Below, in pieces: positions 34,801 to 47,999 of a DNA stretch of 64,000 bases; position 1 is the stretch's first letter, and every line of letters starts with the position of its first letter. Source of the stretch: Anagrus nilaparvatae (taxonomy: Eukaryota > Arthropoda > Insecta > Hymenoptera > Mymaridae); NCBI GenBank assembly GCA_022575985.1, contig JAKSXM010000007.1, positions 17,486,501 to 17,550,500 on the forward strand. Direction: 5' to 3'. Under the pieces are notes generated by a model. It was given only the letters and a program-made list of their open reading frames with translations. It was not told where the DNA came from and searched no databases. The translations under genes were made by a program, and so were the position numbers.

Positions 34801-36175
34801 GGGCTTTTATGGTTTAGTTACAAGTCTGTCTTATGTCAATAGTATGTATGTAATTGAAATATCTTTTTTATTTTTATGGAAACGACATTTTTTAAAATTT
34901 AATATTACATTTTTCAATACTTAATTAACGTTGTGCTACGTTTTGCTTAGAATAATCTGGGTTTAGAAGCTTAGATAAATTCAAATTTAGGGACTTATTA
35001 TAATTTCGATTCAAGAACTTTAATAATACTAATAATAATTAAGTAATATAAGATACAACTGATAGAAGTAAAAATGTATGAACACACACAAAACATTTAT
35101 AAATATTTTATTTTCATTTTAATTTATACATAAGAAATTAGATAAAATACAAAAAAAAAAAACTTCAGTTTAATATATCATAGTAACAAATAAAAAAATA
35201 TTTAAAACTAATCAATTGCAGATATAGAGCGCAGCAGAATTTAAATGCAATCAATCAGTTGTTATTTAAAAATGTTTTACTACTATACATATATCTATCT
35301 TGCAAACGCATACAAATTTTCACAAACGAAATAGAGATTATTTTTATTTTGAATGACACTCACCAATGAGATCATTTTCCAGTTTAATAAAATTTTATTT
35401 AAAATTCAGTTATATGTCACTATTTACCTAACATTTTATACTAGCTAATTTTTTTGACATAAATTCTAAAAAAATAAAGCAATATATTTTCATTTATACA
35501 CATATAATGTATGCATGTGGACTGATTTAATGCTAGGTAATTTTTATTCGACCTTTATCTAGTTAATATCTGAGTTAAAGCATTATTTTATATTTTAATC
35601 GATCAAAAAGTTTTCTTTAATTAATATTGGCTTTACATTGTTTTCGTTACAGGCCTTATATGCAAGTTACTATTAATTTTTCAAATTATTTTATTTTTAA
35701 TAAAATTATATTTTAATTTATAAGCTAAATTATAATAAATTATCTGAAATTTAAGATCATATAGTTTTATATAACAATTATCAAGGTAAATTTAATTATT
35801 GTAATAAAGCCGTGTAACCTTACCATAGCTAAATTAAACAACACTTATAGAAATTAAACGTCGAGCAAAAATCAAATATTTGATTAAAATTCTTTTACAC
35901 CTTGTCTGTTAAAATCGTTTCAACATTTTTATTTCTTATAGAAATTGCTTTTATGAAATAGTATGATTAAAGCTTTTAGTATGTATATGTATAAATATAT
36001 GCATAAGTAAATTATATATGTTGCAGTCATTTTGGTGAAATCAGTTAAAATGTTAAAATAAAATTTTTCGATTTTTTAGAAAACGATTTTAAGAAATATT
36101 CAACTAAACAACTAATTGAAATTAGTAATTTTGATGAAAACTGTTTTAAACAATTATTTTCAACAAATTTCCTAT
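31831..36175. other. Long AT-rich stretch without recognised features
   Basis: Runs of A/T, a small (AT)n patch near 32336-32352 and an A11CT-type stutter at 33360-33400. No gene, RNA or clear transposon was recognised. A weak GGAACATGTT-type interior (TTTAGGGACTTATTATAATT) is present near 34988. Confidence 0.45.
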
Positions 36176-36345
36176 ATCAGCCAAATCGACGAGGAGGTTG
36201 TTTTGTTACTGGCCTTTACTAGATTTGGTCTCTGTAGGGTTTTTTGGTCATTGATAACGAATTTCGGGGTCCTGTCCGCAACGAATAGGAGATTCACACT
36301 TAAATTTGCAAAAAATACCCCTAAATGGACACTCTAAGGTCGGGT
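36176..36345. repeat. Decayed copy of the inner element seen at 53.2 kb
   Basis: It shares ACTAGATTTGGTC, the GGGTCCTGTC-type phrase and TTAAATTTGCAAAAA-TACCCCTAAA with 53196-53772. A 73-codon plus frame runs through it and is taken as chance. Confidence 0.4.
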
Positions 36346-38690
36346 ACGTGAATACAGAATCCCAATTTTTTTTCTAAATTTTTTCAAAATAAAGATTTAC
36401 AAAGGGAGTTTACTACTGTTCTAACCTCGGTTGGAACACTAAAACACTAAAAGTTAGAGATCAGTTTATTGAGTTTAAAAAACACGTCGACCACCCTCTA
36501 TTTATAATAATGGATTATGAACTTTGTTATCTATCTGAAAATGCGACGTTAATCCATTTGTGAAAAAATTTAATTTTTTTTACCAATTCCCGAAAAAGTT
36601 AAATAATTTGACTATTTTATGAACTGGTCAGTGTAATTTTTTTTAACATTGACCAATTCCTGAATTGACCAATTCCTGAATTGGTCAATTCTACAAACAG
36701 GGTGTAACATATAAATCATCTTTTTATTTTTACTAAATTTTTTTGATAATTTTATATTTTAGACTTTAGAAGAGTTAAATCAGTCTGAATTATAACTAGA
36801 TATTGAAATTTTTGTTGTTGATTTTTTGATTTTTACTAAAAGGGTCATAACTTTTAATTTAAAAATTAAGTTAAAAAATTGTAAGTTTAAAAACTTTTGA
36901 TGAAAATTTCGAAAATTTGTTCGCATACTTAACTTTTTGATTTATTTTAAAATCATACAGTTCAATATGTAAGAACTAACAAAAGGTCACCGAGTTCAGA
37001 AAAATGATTCTTATATAAAACATATCAGTCTCATAAATGGCAAAAAGCCAAAGGTTTAAAAAATATATAACTGCAATGCCACTGTGTAGTCAAAAAAGTT
37101 CTTTTCTTTAAAATGTGTGTATATCAAATATAATTCATGTAAAAGTATGACTTGCATATAAAATTATGATACGTGTAAAAGAAAATATTTTTTAAAAAAT
37201 TGTGCGAATTATTAATTACAGAAAAGTCTTTAATTCTCAAAAAAATATTACTCTGAAATACTAGATGCCGTTAAGAAAGTATAGAGCGAAGCTAACCATG
37301 TTTAAAAAAATTAATAAAATATCCATTTGAATTCTAGTACCAGAATAGAAAAAAAATTCTAGTAGAAATGAGAAAAAGTTTTATTTTTTTAATTTTAAAG
37401 ATTACGAAGTATTTACTTAACCCCAAAATACGCGAACCTAGTTAAAACTAATATTGCAAAAAAACGATATGACTCTGTAATATACATGCACCTTTGTATT
37501 CTTGCGCTGATATAAGACACTTAGATAATTTATAATAAATTGTTAGAATTTTAACATTAAAATTTATTGTAAAAGGCAAAATTCGTGAAACGGTCACCAC
37601 TTGACCTCTCAAAACACTTCTGCGGGTTCATATATCTAAAATATCTCAATCTACCCGAGTTATGCCCGATCAAACTTTTTCGGTATCACTCAATTTTTTT
37701 AGTTAGTTTTTTAAGAAATTTCTGCAAAATACACATAAAAGCTTTAAGAACATTTTTCAATAAAAGTCCTTAGTAAAATAAAGCCATTTCTGACGTTAGT
37801 TTTCGGAAAACCCTCAGGGAACCCCGGAAAAATCAGAAAAGCCAATAAAATTAAAATAAAAAAAAGGTACTTTCCGCAATGTTACCCGCTCTATAATTAG
37901 AACTGAAGTTTCTTGAAAGCATATATTTTCGGATACCCTAACAAGAAATTTTAATATTTGCTTTTTAACCCTTTGTTGATTAAAGTAATTTTGGCCATTT
38001 CTATTGGCTACAAAAAAAAGAAGTGGGGGTAAAAGAAATAATTTATTTTGAAGATTTAAATAATCTGTAAAAAATTAACCAAAAAAAATTATTTTTCGTT
38101 GAAAAATAAAAGAGTTATTGTAAAATTAAGATTTTTTAAAAAGTTCTCATTTTTTTCAAAAAATATTTTGCAGATTTCTGTTAATAGCTCCTGTTAAAAA
38201 AAGATAGAGTAGAGAAAAGCATCTAATCACACAAACATTATTTTAAAGATATTGGATTTAAAGCAAAGTTTATACAGTACATTTACATGTTGATAATAGC
38301 TCAAGTTTCAAATATGAAAGTTATCTGTTAAATAGTTTCCTCTAATTATGCCAACAAGAAATGAAGTTTTTCTCGTAATTAACTATAATTAACTCTCTTA
38401 TTATAATATTAGGAGAAGGAGGTAAAATGGACCTTTAGTTTTTAGTTCTGCGGTCTGCCAATATTATAATATTCTAATTATTACCCTCAAATGACATTGT
38501 ATTATGTTTCTAAAGCTGCTAAATTATTTTAAGGCCCTAAACCTAAATTAGTAAATTTAATAAATTTATAAATTTATTTTAAGTTTCTTAATTAAAACTA
38601 TTCTAACAAGGGAAGTGTCAACTGTTTGTAAGCCCATTTACTTCTAACTTTTAGGACGGTACCATTTATAGTTGTACCAATTATTAATTA
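36346..38690. other. AT-rich spacer with faint repeat traces
   Basis: Near 36462 a decayed end of the GGCCTAGAA family (GTTTATTGAGTTTAAAAAACACGTC, CCACCCTCTATTTAT). Near 36650 the word CCAATTCCTGAATTG repeats and pairs with itself. A slightly less AT-rich block at 37580-37690 has a 62-codon frame without recognised motifs. No gene supported. Confidence 0.4.
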
Positions 38691-38696
38691 TACCCG

Positions 38697-40995
38697 GTAG
38701 TGTAGGCCTGAACCCCTTTTTCATGATCACTTTTTTTTTGCTAATAGGTATACATAAAATTTTTCAATGAGTATAGTTACGTTTTTAGGGCCTCTGAGTA
38801 CGAATATGAAATTCGTTTTTACCAAAAATGGTCCAGTTACCCGCAACAGGAATTTTGAGGTTATATTTTAAAGGTGTTTCTTTTGGGTCCCTAAACACGA
38901 ATATGATGATAGTTTTTACCTGAAATGTTGCAGTTGCCCATATAGAAAATACTGAAAAAACTAAAAAAACGCTGCCAAGTGATTGGCACTATGGTTCCTC
39001 ATTAACAATAGCAAAATATTTATAATGGTCTATTTTATCTAATAAAAATTATAATTTGAGATATCAGTATTTCATAAAAAAAAGTTAAATACCGTATTTT
39101 ATAAGAAAAAAAATGTTGCTGTGATTTAATGTTTTTTATTTAACAAATTTTTAGAAAAAAATTTTCAATAAACTAGGTATTACACTTAAAAAAAAAACAA
39201 TATTACAGATTTTTTAATTTTTTTGTTTTATTAATATTGAGAAAAAGAATTTTGAAAAAATTCGGTATCAGATCCAAAAAATTACTATGAATAAGCTTTC
39301 TAAAACTAGTACTCTCATAGAAATTAATTAGGTACTACGTCCGAACAAAAAAAAAATTTAGTATTCTTTGTATTTTTTTGTGAAAAAAAATTTGGGAAAA
39401 AAATTTTCAAAAAATTAATTATCAGATTTGAGATATCGAGTAAAAACCATACTTTCAAATATAAGTACTTTTATTGAAATAAATGAGGTATTACACCTAA
39501 ATTAAAAAAAAAAAAAAGTATTTTGAAATCTCTTGATGAAAAAATTTTTGAAAAAATATTAGATCTTAATTTCATAATGGTTGTTAAATACCACCGATTG
39601 CAAAATTTTCAAATATTAGTACTTTCATGGAATTAAAGGAAGTATTACACTAAAAAAAAAAATATTACAGATTTTTTAATTTTTTTGATTTTTTAACTTT
39701 CAGAAAAAAATTTTGAAAAAATTAAGTTTCAGGTCCAAAAAATTACTATAAACGATATTTCTAAAACTAGTACTCTCATAGAAATCAATTAGGTACTACA
39801 TCCAAAAATAAAAATAAATTAAGTTTTTTTTGTATTTTTTGGTGAAAAAAATTTTGAGAAAAAAATTTTCAAAAAATTAGTTATCAGATTCGAGATATCG
39901 AGTAAAAATCGTACTTTCAAATATAAGTACTTTCATGGAAATAAATTACGTATTACATCCAAATTAAAAAAAAAAAAAAATAGTTTGAGATTTTTTGATG
40001 AAAAAATTTTGGAAAAAAAAATTAGGTCTTAATTCCATAATGGTTGTGAAATATCACCGGTTACAATATTTTCAGATATTCGTACTTTCATAGAAAAAAA
40101 TTAAGTATTACGTCCTAAAATAAAAAAAATTTTGGCATTTTTTGTATTTTTTGGCAACAAAAATTTTGAGAAAAAAATTTACAAAAAATTAAGTATCAGG
40201 TCCAAAAAAATGCTATAAACGATATTTCTAAAACTAGTACTCTCATAGAAATCAATTAGGTACTACATCCAAAAATAAAAATGAATTAAGTTTTTTTTGT
40301 ATTTTTTGGTGAAAAAAATTTTGAGAAAAAAATTTTCAAAAAATTAGTTATCAGATTCGAGATATCGAGTAAAAATCGTACTTTCAAATATAAGTACTTT
40401 CATGGAAATAAATTAGGTATTACATCCAAATTAAAAAAAAAAAAAAATAGTTTGAGATTTTTTGATGAAAAAATTTTGGAAAAAAAAATTAGGTCTTAAT
40501 TCCATAATGGTTGTGAAATATCACCGGTTACAATATTTTCAGATATTCGTACTTTCATAGAAAAAAATTAAGTATTACGTCCTAAAATAAAAAAAAATTT
40601 CGCATTTTTTGTATTTTTTGGCAACAAAAATTTTGAGAAAAAAATTTACAAAAAATTAAGTATCAGGTCCAAAAAAATGCTATAAACGATATTTCTAAAA
40701 CTAGTACTCTCATAGAAATCAATTAGGTACTACATCCAAAAATAAAAATAAATTAAGTTTTTTTTGTATTTTTTGGTGAAAAAAATTTTGAGAAAAAAAT
40801 TTTCAAAAAATTAGTTATCAGATTCGAGATATCGAGTAAAAATCGTACTTTCAAATATAAGTACTTTCGTGGAAATAAATGAGGTATTACATCCAAATTA
40901 AAAAAAAAAAAAAGTAGTTTGAGATTTTTTGATGAAAAAATTTTTGAAAAAAAAATTAGGTCTTAATTCCATAATGGTTGTGAAATTTCACCGGT

Positions 40996-41055
<60 letters not shown>

Positions 41056-41333
41056 GACTTTTTTTTAAAACCGGTTTTTTAGCTTCCTGAGGTCCCAAAA
41101 CGTACTTATATGCCAAAAAATCAAAAATCAAAATTTCATCTATCACAAAGGTTCCTCTATGAGGAACCAAAATTACCTAAAATTCATATTGTTGGCCACT
41201 GGACTATTTTTTGTAAAAATGGATTTCATATTCGTATTAATCGATACAAAAAAAATGAAAACTCATTGGAAAATTTTATAAACCTATCATCAAAAAAGTG
41301 ATTCCGATATAGGGTTCCAGGCCTACACTACTG
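38697..41333. mobile_element. Palindromic element split by TR156 copy D
   Basis: GTAGTGTAGGCCTGAACCCC at the left (38698) and its inverse GGGTTCCAGGCCTACACTAC at the right end are the termini. Next to them, TAGGTATACATAAAATTTTTC on the left pairs with a diverged inverse near 41265-41290. The middle is occupied by TR156 copy D (38963-41172), so D inserted into an older element, leaving about 265 bp and 160 bp of it. No coding. Confidence 0.6.
38963..41172 (-). mobile_element. TR156 element, copy D (12 units, higher-order repeat)
   Basis: Reverse complement of copy C from the hairpin TGCCAA-GTGA-TTGGCA (38973) to GGTTCCTC-TAT-GAGGAACC (41150-41168). Unit marks recur about every 156 bp from 39168 to 40859. 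The segment TTAATTCCATAATGGTTGTG recurs at about 40028 and 40496 and before the CA tract, and a relative at 39580. This gives a three-unit repeat of about 468 bp whose last two rounds are nearly identical. (CA)n at 41005-41051 is the longest in the window. Confidence 0.85.
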
Positions 41334-42750
41334 CATGTAATTTTCAAACATCTTTAATTCCCTTTGACTGCAGTTTAAATTAAATATTTGCCTAGAACTA
41401 AATGCAATAAACCATTAAATTTGAAACCAAATATCTTAGAATTTATAAATTACTAAACTGCAGTCAATTAGAAGAATGATTGTAAAAGCTTCTATTTAAT
41501 TTATTTTCAAAATAGTTTATACGATAAGCACGTGTTTGAACAAAATGAAATTACAAGGATTTTATACTGAAACAACTTCTTTGAATTTCAAAATAATTAA
41601 ATTAAATAACTTTCATTCAATAAATTACTTTGAGAAGCATAAAACACTGGATAACCAATAATTGAAATTATATTTATCATATTAACATTATTAAAAATTC
41701 AAAATGGGTACTGATATGAGCTTTTTAGTAAAATAAAAAAATGAATAGCAGAAAATTATTTTTAAATTATCTTTATACTCAACCTATCCCTGTTTCTCTT
41801 AAAATTACTAATAAAGATCAAAAAACTTAATTTAAAAAGAAAAAAAAAAAATAGCAAGAAAAAACGTAAAAAGAAAAAAATTTAATATATTTTATGAATT
41901 AATAGTGTGAGTAAAAAGAAATTTTTTTTATTTTTCAAGATAAAAAATGATATTTAAAATCCGTAAAACATATTCTAGTGTAATTTAAAATAAAATTCCC
42001 AAGTGTGTATACGAAGAAGAAAGTTTGAAGTCAAAAGGAGCAAAAGGAAAATTTCACACGACTAAATTTATAAAACGACTTTATAAATGTATGAGTACAC
42101 ACGTACTTCTATGTTTTAGTTGCTTAAAATATATTATGTATGTAGAAGTAACATAAATGTAAAAATATCTTGAATAAGAAAAATGGTTTTTCTTTTTCAA
42201 GTCACATGCGTATTCCAACTTATCGCCAAAAAAAACCTACATATATATATATTCACATATATGTACTAACCACATTGAATGGATTAACATAAAAAAAATA
42301 AATATAACTGAGAAAGAATGTCTGGAATTTATAGTACTGAATAGTATAAAGACAAAAAATTACTGTTTTTATATATAAAAAAAGTGTGAAATACATGTCT
42401 AAATACTTACGTTTATAAATGAACAATTTTAATGTAAAAAATTTTGATTATATAAAAAATTTTACGCATATTATACTGAATGATAAACTTTTTATATTTT
42501 AAAAAACTAAAATAAATTATTTTAATTATTAAAAATATTTTTTACTATGGTAAGCTCTAAGTCTTTTTTTTAACATGTCACTCGAGTTTGTTTAAATTAA
42601 TAAAATATTTAATCTTTATAGTCTTATTTTTTTTTTTTCGTTACTTTTTAAAATTATAAAAAGTTTGTATATGAATTTCGTTACTATAAACATGTTTTAT
42701 AAAAATTTATTTTTCATACTTTTTTAGTTTTTCGTTTATTTTTTTTTTTT
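41334..42750. other. AT-rich spacer
   Basis: No gene or clear repeat seen. Small (AT)n patch near 42241-42262. Confidence 0.45.
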
Positions 42751-42754
42751 TCAT

Positions 42755-45180
42755 GAAAGAGATTATACACACCGTGCTTGAACCTACCGGAAAGTTGACC
42801 TAAAATGACGACAAAATCGGCTTGGGCAGAGTTTTAATATATATTTTTTTACGTCGATTCCTTCCTACTAGAAAATCCGAGCTGCTCGTCTGCCCGACTT
42901 TCATGGGACCTATAATTGCATATTTTAAGTTTTTTTTAATTAATGACTTAAATGGCCGCCAAAATTTTATTTCTTCATAAAAATAACTTCTATAGGTCTC
43001 GAAAATTTTTTACAAGCCTCACGCTTCCAACAATTCCTTACTCGTCTCTTTTCATTGATCTGTTTTCAAAATATGATAATTTAAAGTCAGAGTCCCAATT
43101 TAAGAATTTTTAAAAAAAGTCATTTTTATCATTATCTTTGTAAAACTATATCTCGGAAACTATTCAATGAAAAGAGACGAGTAAAATTTTTTTAAGAGAT
43201 TTAAGCTTATAGAAAATTTTTGAGACCTATAAAACAAATTTTTATGGATAATTATAATTTTAGCAATAATTTAAAAATTGGTCATTTTAGGCTAAAAATG
43301 GGCCTTTAGTTTATTTACTATAACGATGAAAGAATTAGTGTTAGAAAATTGCGGTTTACGGGGCTTGAAAAGTTACACTTACACGAAAAAAATAAAACTA
43401 ACCAGAAGTTTTTTTTAATGATATGATATATAAAATAAATTTGTCTTTATAAAAAATAGTAATAATTTAAAGTATTTTAGTACCCTTTGAAAAATATTAT
43501 GTAAAACAATTGAAGCTTCTATAATACTTTTTCTATATTAAATATATTTTTAAAAAAATAAAAAAACTTTTAAAAAACATATGTATAGGTATAAACCATT
43601 ATAAACTGCACAAAAATCTTACAAGTTTAGTGAATAATAAAATTAATAAAAGATAAAATAAAATGTAATATTTTTTTGTTAATAAAATTAAAAATCTATC
43701 TATATCTTTAAACGCGTTGTACCTATGTTTCCATCGGCTATCTCAAGAACCAACGGTGCGATTTTTTTCAGATCAAGCATTTCCGAGTTTTTCATAACAA
43801 GGAATCCATCGGTATAGGTCACAATTTCGTGAAAATTCGTTTTCTGCGAGTTTTCCTAATTCAGCCATCTCATATGCTTATACATAGGGGTTGTCGGTGT
43901 TTTCGATAATTTTCAATGTTTATGTATGAGACATCTATTCTTTTTTTTTTATTATCCCACTTGAAAAGACCTTTTTTTTATTGCTTTATTAGTTTTTTTT
44001 TTTTTTTTTTTTTTAATGTGTTTTTATATAATTTACATAATAAAGTAAAAAATGTAAGTAAATAAATAAACGCAATTAATTAATTAAAAATTATAAAAAA
44101 AATGCTATTGTTGAAACAATGCTATTATTGAAAAATTTTTGAGGCTGAGGAAAACAAAACTTGATTTTTAAAAATCGGTCAACTTTTTGCAATTATAATA
44201 AAAAGTACTGGGCTACATTATGTTTTATTGAAAACTTATTCGATGCAAATAAATGTGACTTTAAAACGTAGATATAACCCGAGCGGAGCTCGGTCCTTCC
44301 TGGTACTTACTTTTATTTGTAAAGACAAAATTATTTTATATATAATCAAAGGCAAATAAAATTTTTACTATATTAATAATAATAAATTTTTTCTAAATGA
44401 AATTATATACTACAATAAATTAATATTTTATTTATGGAAAACCTATTCTAATATTTGAAGTCATTGCAAGTAGAACATTATTACACAGGGGCTTTCATTG
44501 GTTCAACAGCAAAAAAAACTTCTGGTTAGTTTTATTTTTTTCGTGTAAGTGTAACTTTTCAAGCCCCGTAAACCGCAATTTTCTAACACTAATTCTTTCA
44601 TCGTTATAGTAAATAAACTAAAGGCCCATTTTTAGCCTAAAATGACCAATTTTTAAATTATTGCTAAAATTATAATTATCCATAAAAATTTGTTTTATAG
44701 GTCTCAAAAATTTTCTATAAGCTTAAATCTCTTAAAAAAATTTTACTCGTCTCTTTTCATTGAATAGTTTCCGAGATATAGTTTTACAAAGATAATGATA
44801 AAAATGACTTTTTTTAAAAATTCTTAAATTGGGACTCTGACTTTAAATTATCATATTTTGAAAACAGATCAATGAAAAGAGACGAGTAAGGAATTGTTGG
44901 AAGCGTGAGGCTTGTAAAAAATTTTCGAGACCTATAGAAGTTATTTTTATGAAGAAATAAAATTTTGGCGGCCATTTAAGTCATTAATTAAAAAAAACTT
45001 AAAATATGCAATTATAGGTCCCATGAAAGTCTGGCAGACGAGCAGCTCGGATTTTCTAGTAGAAAGGAATCGACGTAAAAAAATATATATTAAAATTCTG
45101 CCCAAGCCGATTTTGTCGTCATTTTAGGTCAACTTTCCGGTACGTTCAAGCACGGTGTGTATACGCTCTTCATAAAATCT
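42755..45180. mobile_element. 2.4-kb foldback element with arms of about 650 bp
   Basis: 42768-43420 and 44511-45168 are near-exact inverse copies. Examples: ACACCGTGCTTGAACCTACC at one end and its inverse GGTACGTTCAAGCACGGTGTG at the other; AATCGGCTTGGGCAG; TCCGAGCTGCTCGTCTGCC. The low divergence of the arms points to recent insertion or arm conversion. The spacer holds a Helitron-like insertion and AT-rich sequence. The inner arm contains the same module as 12720-12775 (GCGGTTTACGGGGCTTGAAA, AACCAGAAG). No transposase is visible and no target duplication was resolved. Confidence 0.8.
43695..44303 (+). mobile_element. Helitron-like non-autonomous element nested in the foldback
   Basis: Starts TCTATCTATATCTTTAAACG after an A, followed by a less AT-rich leader (CGCGTTGTACCTATG, CATCGGCTATCTCAAGAACC). 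Ends with the perfect hairpin CCGAG-CGGAG-CTCGG, six bases, CTGG and then T, matching a Helitron 3' terminus (hairpin, CTRR, T). No Rep or helicase coding. Moderate support because the 5' rule is only two bases. Confidence 0.5.
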
Positions 45181-45339
45181 GTAAACAATTTTCATAATAA
45201 TATAAAAATTATATAAAAATTATTTCAGTACGCGCACTAAATGGTGTAAGATCGCTAACTGGGCTAAGGTTTTTTAGGTTGCTAAATCCGAATCCTTAAA
45301 AAAAACCTTAAAAATATAAAGCATTCTTGGATCGGCAAA

Positions 45340-46780
45340 ACCAACCCTTTTTAAAGACTTTTAAATTCATCTTGAGCAATACCATCGACATTTCTATACC
45401 GTATCTGAGCAAAGGGGGTTTTAGGCACAAAGATATCTAATGTTATATCAATTAGAACATGGTTGTTAATGAAAGGCATTTTGCTGTATGAAATTATACG
45501 ATCATTTTCGTCGATTATACAAAGGTCAATAGCTGATAAATGTTCAGGGCCCTTATGAGTAGCCCCATGGGGCACAAGATAAAGCCTGTTTTCATGAATA
45601 AAGTCAAACATTATATAGGACTTTTGATTGAAATAATACATATCGGCAATAAAATCCACTAGAATCAATTTATTGCTATAATTTACTATAATTTTCGATA
45701 AATTTTCAAGAAAATCAATGCCTTTAGGAATCTGGAATCAGGAGGTCTATAAGCAGCTGCTATGACGAGAAAGGTCAATTTCACACTCGATTTCACATAC
45801 TAAGTACTCAGGCGATTTTTCGAGACCTGTTTCGTGACTTCTGTTTAGGATGCGGTATTTGATGTTAATTTTAATATAAAGGGCAATTCCTCCCAAGCCA
45901 CGACCCTGCCGATCATTCCTAACTAAAGTGTAACCCGGAATTCGTGTCATGGCGCCCATGGCACTAGTGAAAGCACTGTGTAGCCAGGTCTCAGTGACTG
46001 GAATTACGTGGCATCCCTCAGAAGATAGTTTTGCACGAATATACTCTTTGGATTACAAAAGGAGCTGGCACTAAAGTGGCAGGCTTTAAAAAGTTTAGGT
46101 TGATGGGTTAGAGAAAATTTTTTAGATTGTAGATTATGATCTTATACCGGTAATTGCTATTTCTGAGAAAGTTGTGTTGAAAATTGCAAATTATTCAAAG
46201 CTTCAAGTTGAGAATCAATAAACTGTGAGATAGAAGTGGAAGGGAGAAGTTAAAGGGAAAGGGCTTGATACAGGATTCGGTATTGTAATTAAATTGAGGT
46301 TTGCGAAAAATTCAGAGAAGTTTGAAGTCTTGTGGAAGGGGGGGGGAGAATGATTTTTAGGATTTTGTTGGAGATCCCATTTCTATTTTGATAGTATGGC
46401 TGATAATTAAAGGCGAAAGATTATGAAAGTTATTAGTAGGATTTCTGGAAGTTCGAGAGTTTTGAGGATGTCTAGAGTAAGAAACATTATTTTTAAAAGT
46501 GTTATTATTTTGTAGCACCGGCAGCCTTGGTTGATACTGCAGCTGAGAACGAGTTACTTGTTTACTGAGAAATTTGATGTGACTGTTGTTGGTATTGTTG
46601 TTGAGGTTGAGACAGGGGAGCAGTACTGCCTTGAGGTCGAATCAACAAGTTAGACAGTTGAAAATTGTGTTGCTGTATGGCTAAACTTGAGGATAGTTTT
46701 TTGGATAAGTCATCAAGATCATTATAATTTTTTATCAAAAGTGCCCTATCATCAGGTGGGGTTTAAACAAAAATTTGACC
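45340..46780 (-). pseudogene. Non-LTR (LINE) retrotransposon remnant: ORF1 end and APE endonuclease
   Basis: Minus strand. About 46770-46515 encodes a tail ending in a Gln-rich stretch (PLSQPQQQYQQQSHQISQ) and a stop, like an ORF1 end. From about 46050 down: VIPVTETWLHS, then NDRQGRGLGGIALYI, the front of an AP-type endonuclease. AAAYRPPDSRF follows in a shifted frame (45765-45720), then LVDFIADM where active enzymes have GDFN, SAIDLCII, and NNHVLIDI in place of SDH. At least two frameshifts and loss of the catalytic Asn and Asp show it is dead. There is no reverse transcriptase below 45340, so it is truncated at its 3' side, unlike the usual 5' truncation. Confidence 0.78.
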
Positions 46781-46784
46781 CTTA

Positions 46785-47870
46785 TTGTGAATTTAATAAT
46801 TTGTGTACTTGATAATGACTGCAAGTGATTACCGAAAAATATTAAAGAATTTTTAATTATCGAAAAAGATCAATACTGCATAAATATTTAAATGTTAAAT
46901 AAAATAACATTTTTATATTTTTTTTCCGAATCCCAAGCTAAAAATATCAGCTTTGTTATTTGTGTAATATGCCAAAAAATTTGAATATCCGATCGCATCA
47001 TCATATTTACAAAAAAAAAAAATATATATAAAATTTAAAAAAAACCGCTCATATAAAAATATACTATTACGTATTTACATACTACCTTTTAATACAACTA
47101 AATTTTTAATTTAAAGATTTAATTTAAAGTTCAATATTTTAAAAATATTTAATTGAAGCTAAATATTTACTTGTATATTGAAAAAGATCTTAACGTTTTA
47201 GTGTTTATAATTTAATGATAAAAGCTGAAACTACATTTTCATTATAGTTTCGATGAAATTCTAATATCTTTTCTATCTGTGTACATATATAGATAAAGTA
47301 ATACCTCTGGAGAATCCTTAAGTTATCGCAGTACTTTAAGAATACTATATGTATTTACATGAAAACAAGAAGACTGCGCAGGGTTGTTAAAACGTGATTC
47401 AGTTTCAAAAACTTGTATTTCTCTTAAAATACACATGTGTATATATCTATATATATACATACATTAATATAAACTTACACATATATATTTACACTTATAT
47501 AAAGTGTGTATATTCTTAAATTTGTATGCAAAATATACATTTTTTTTAAAGCTTTTAAAGCTTTAGCACGAGTTGACACGAAATACAACTTGCAATATAT
47601 TTAAGATATGTATTCTGTGCGAAAAGCATCGATGAAACAGAATATATACGAAAAACACGTTTTTTTTATGTATGTATGGAAAATATTAAAGAAATTAAAA
47701 GCTTTTTAGTAAAAGATTAAAGATATTCAAAATTTTACAATATTGATAAATTTGAGTAAATGCCTCGATGAACGCATTAATTAAAATATAATCTTAAAAG
47801 TATAGTATTATATGCAAAATCTTGTTTCTTTTACTATGATTTACAAATATATATACTGAACTGATACTGA
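46785..47870. other. AT-rich spacer
   Basis: No gene or repeat recognised beyond short (AT)/(TATA) patches near 47440-47500. Confidence 0.45.
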
Positions 47871-47875
47871 AAAAA

Positions 47876-47998
47876 ATCCACTTGTGGCAAGCGGAAATCC
47901 TGTTTTTGCTGTTAAATTGGCGTTAGCAGTTCTGTTTGCCGCAAGTGCAATTCCACCAACGGCAAACGGTATTCCGCTTGTTGCTTGCAGAATTTTTT
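47876..47998. repeat. Less AT-rich island of short inverted words
   Basis: CCACTTGTGGCAAGCGGAAAT on the left and ATTCCGCTTGTTGCTTGC on the right are inverse, with TTTGCCGCAAGTGCAATTCC and AACGGCAAACGG between. Looks like a small hairpin element of about 120 bp. Termini not resolved. Confidence 0.4.
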
Positions 47999-47999
47999 T

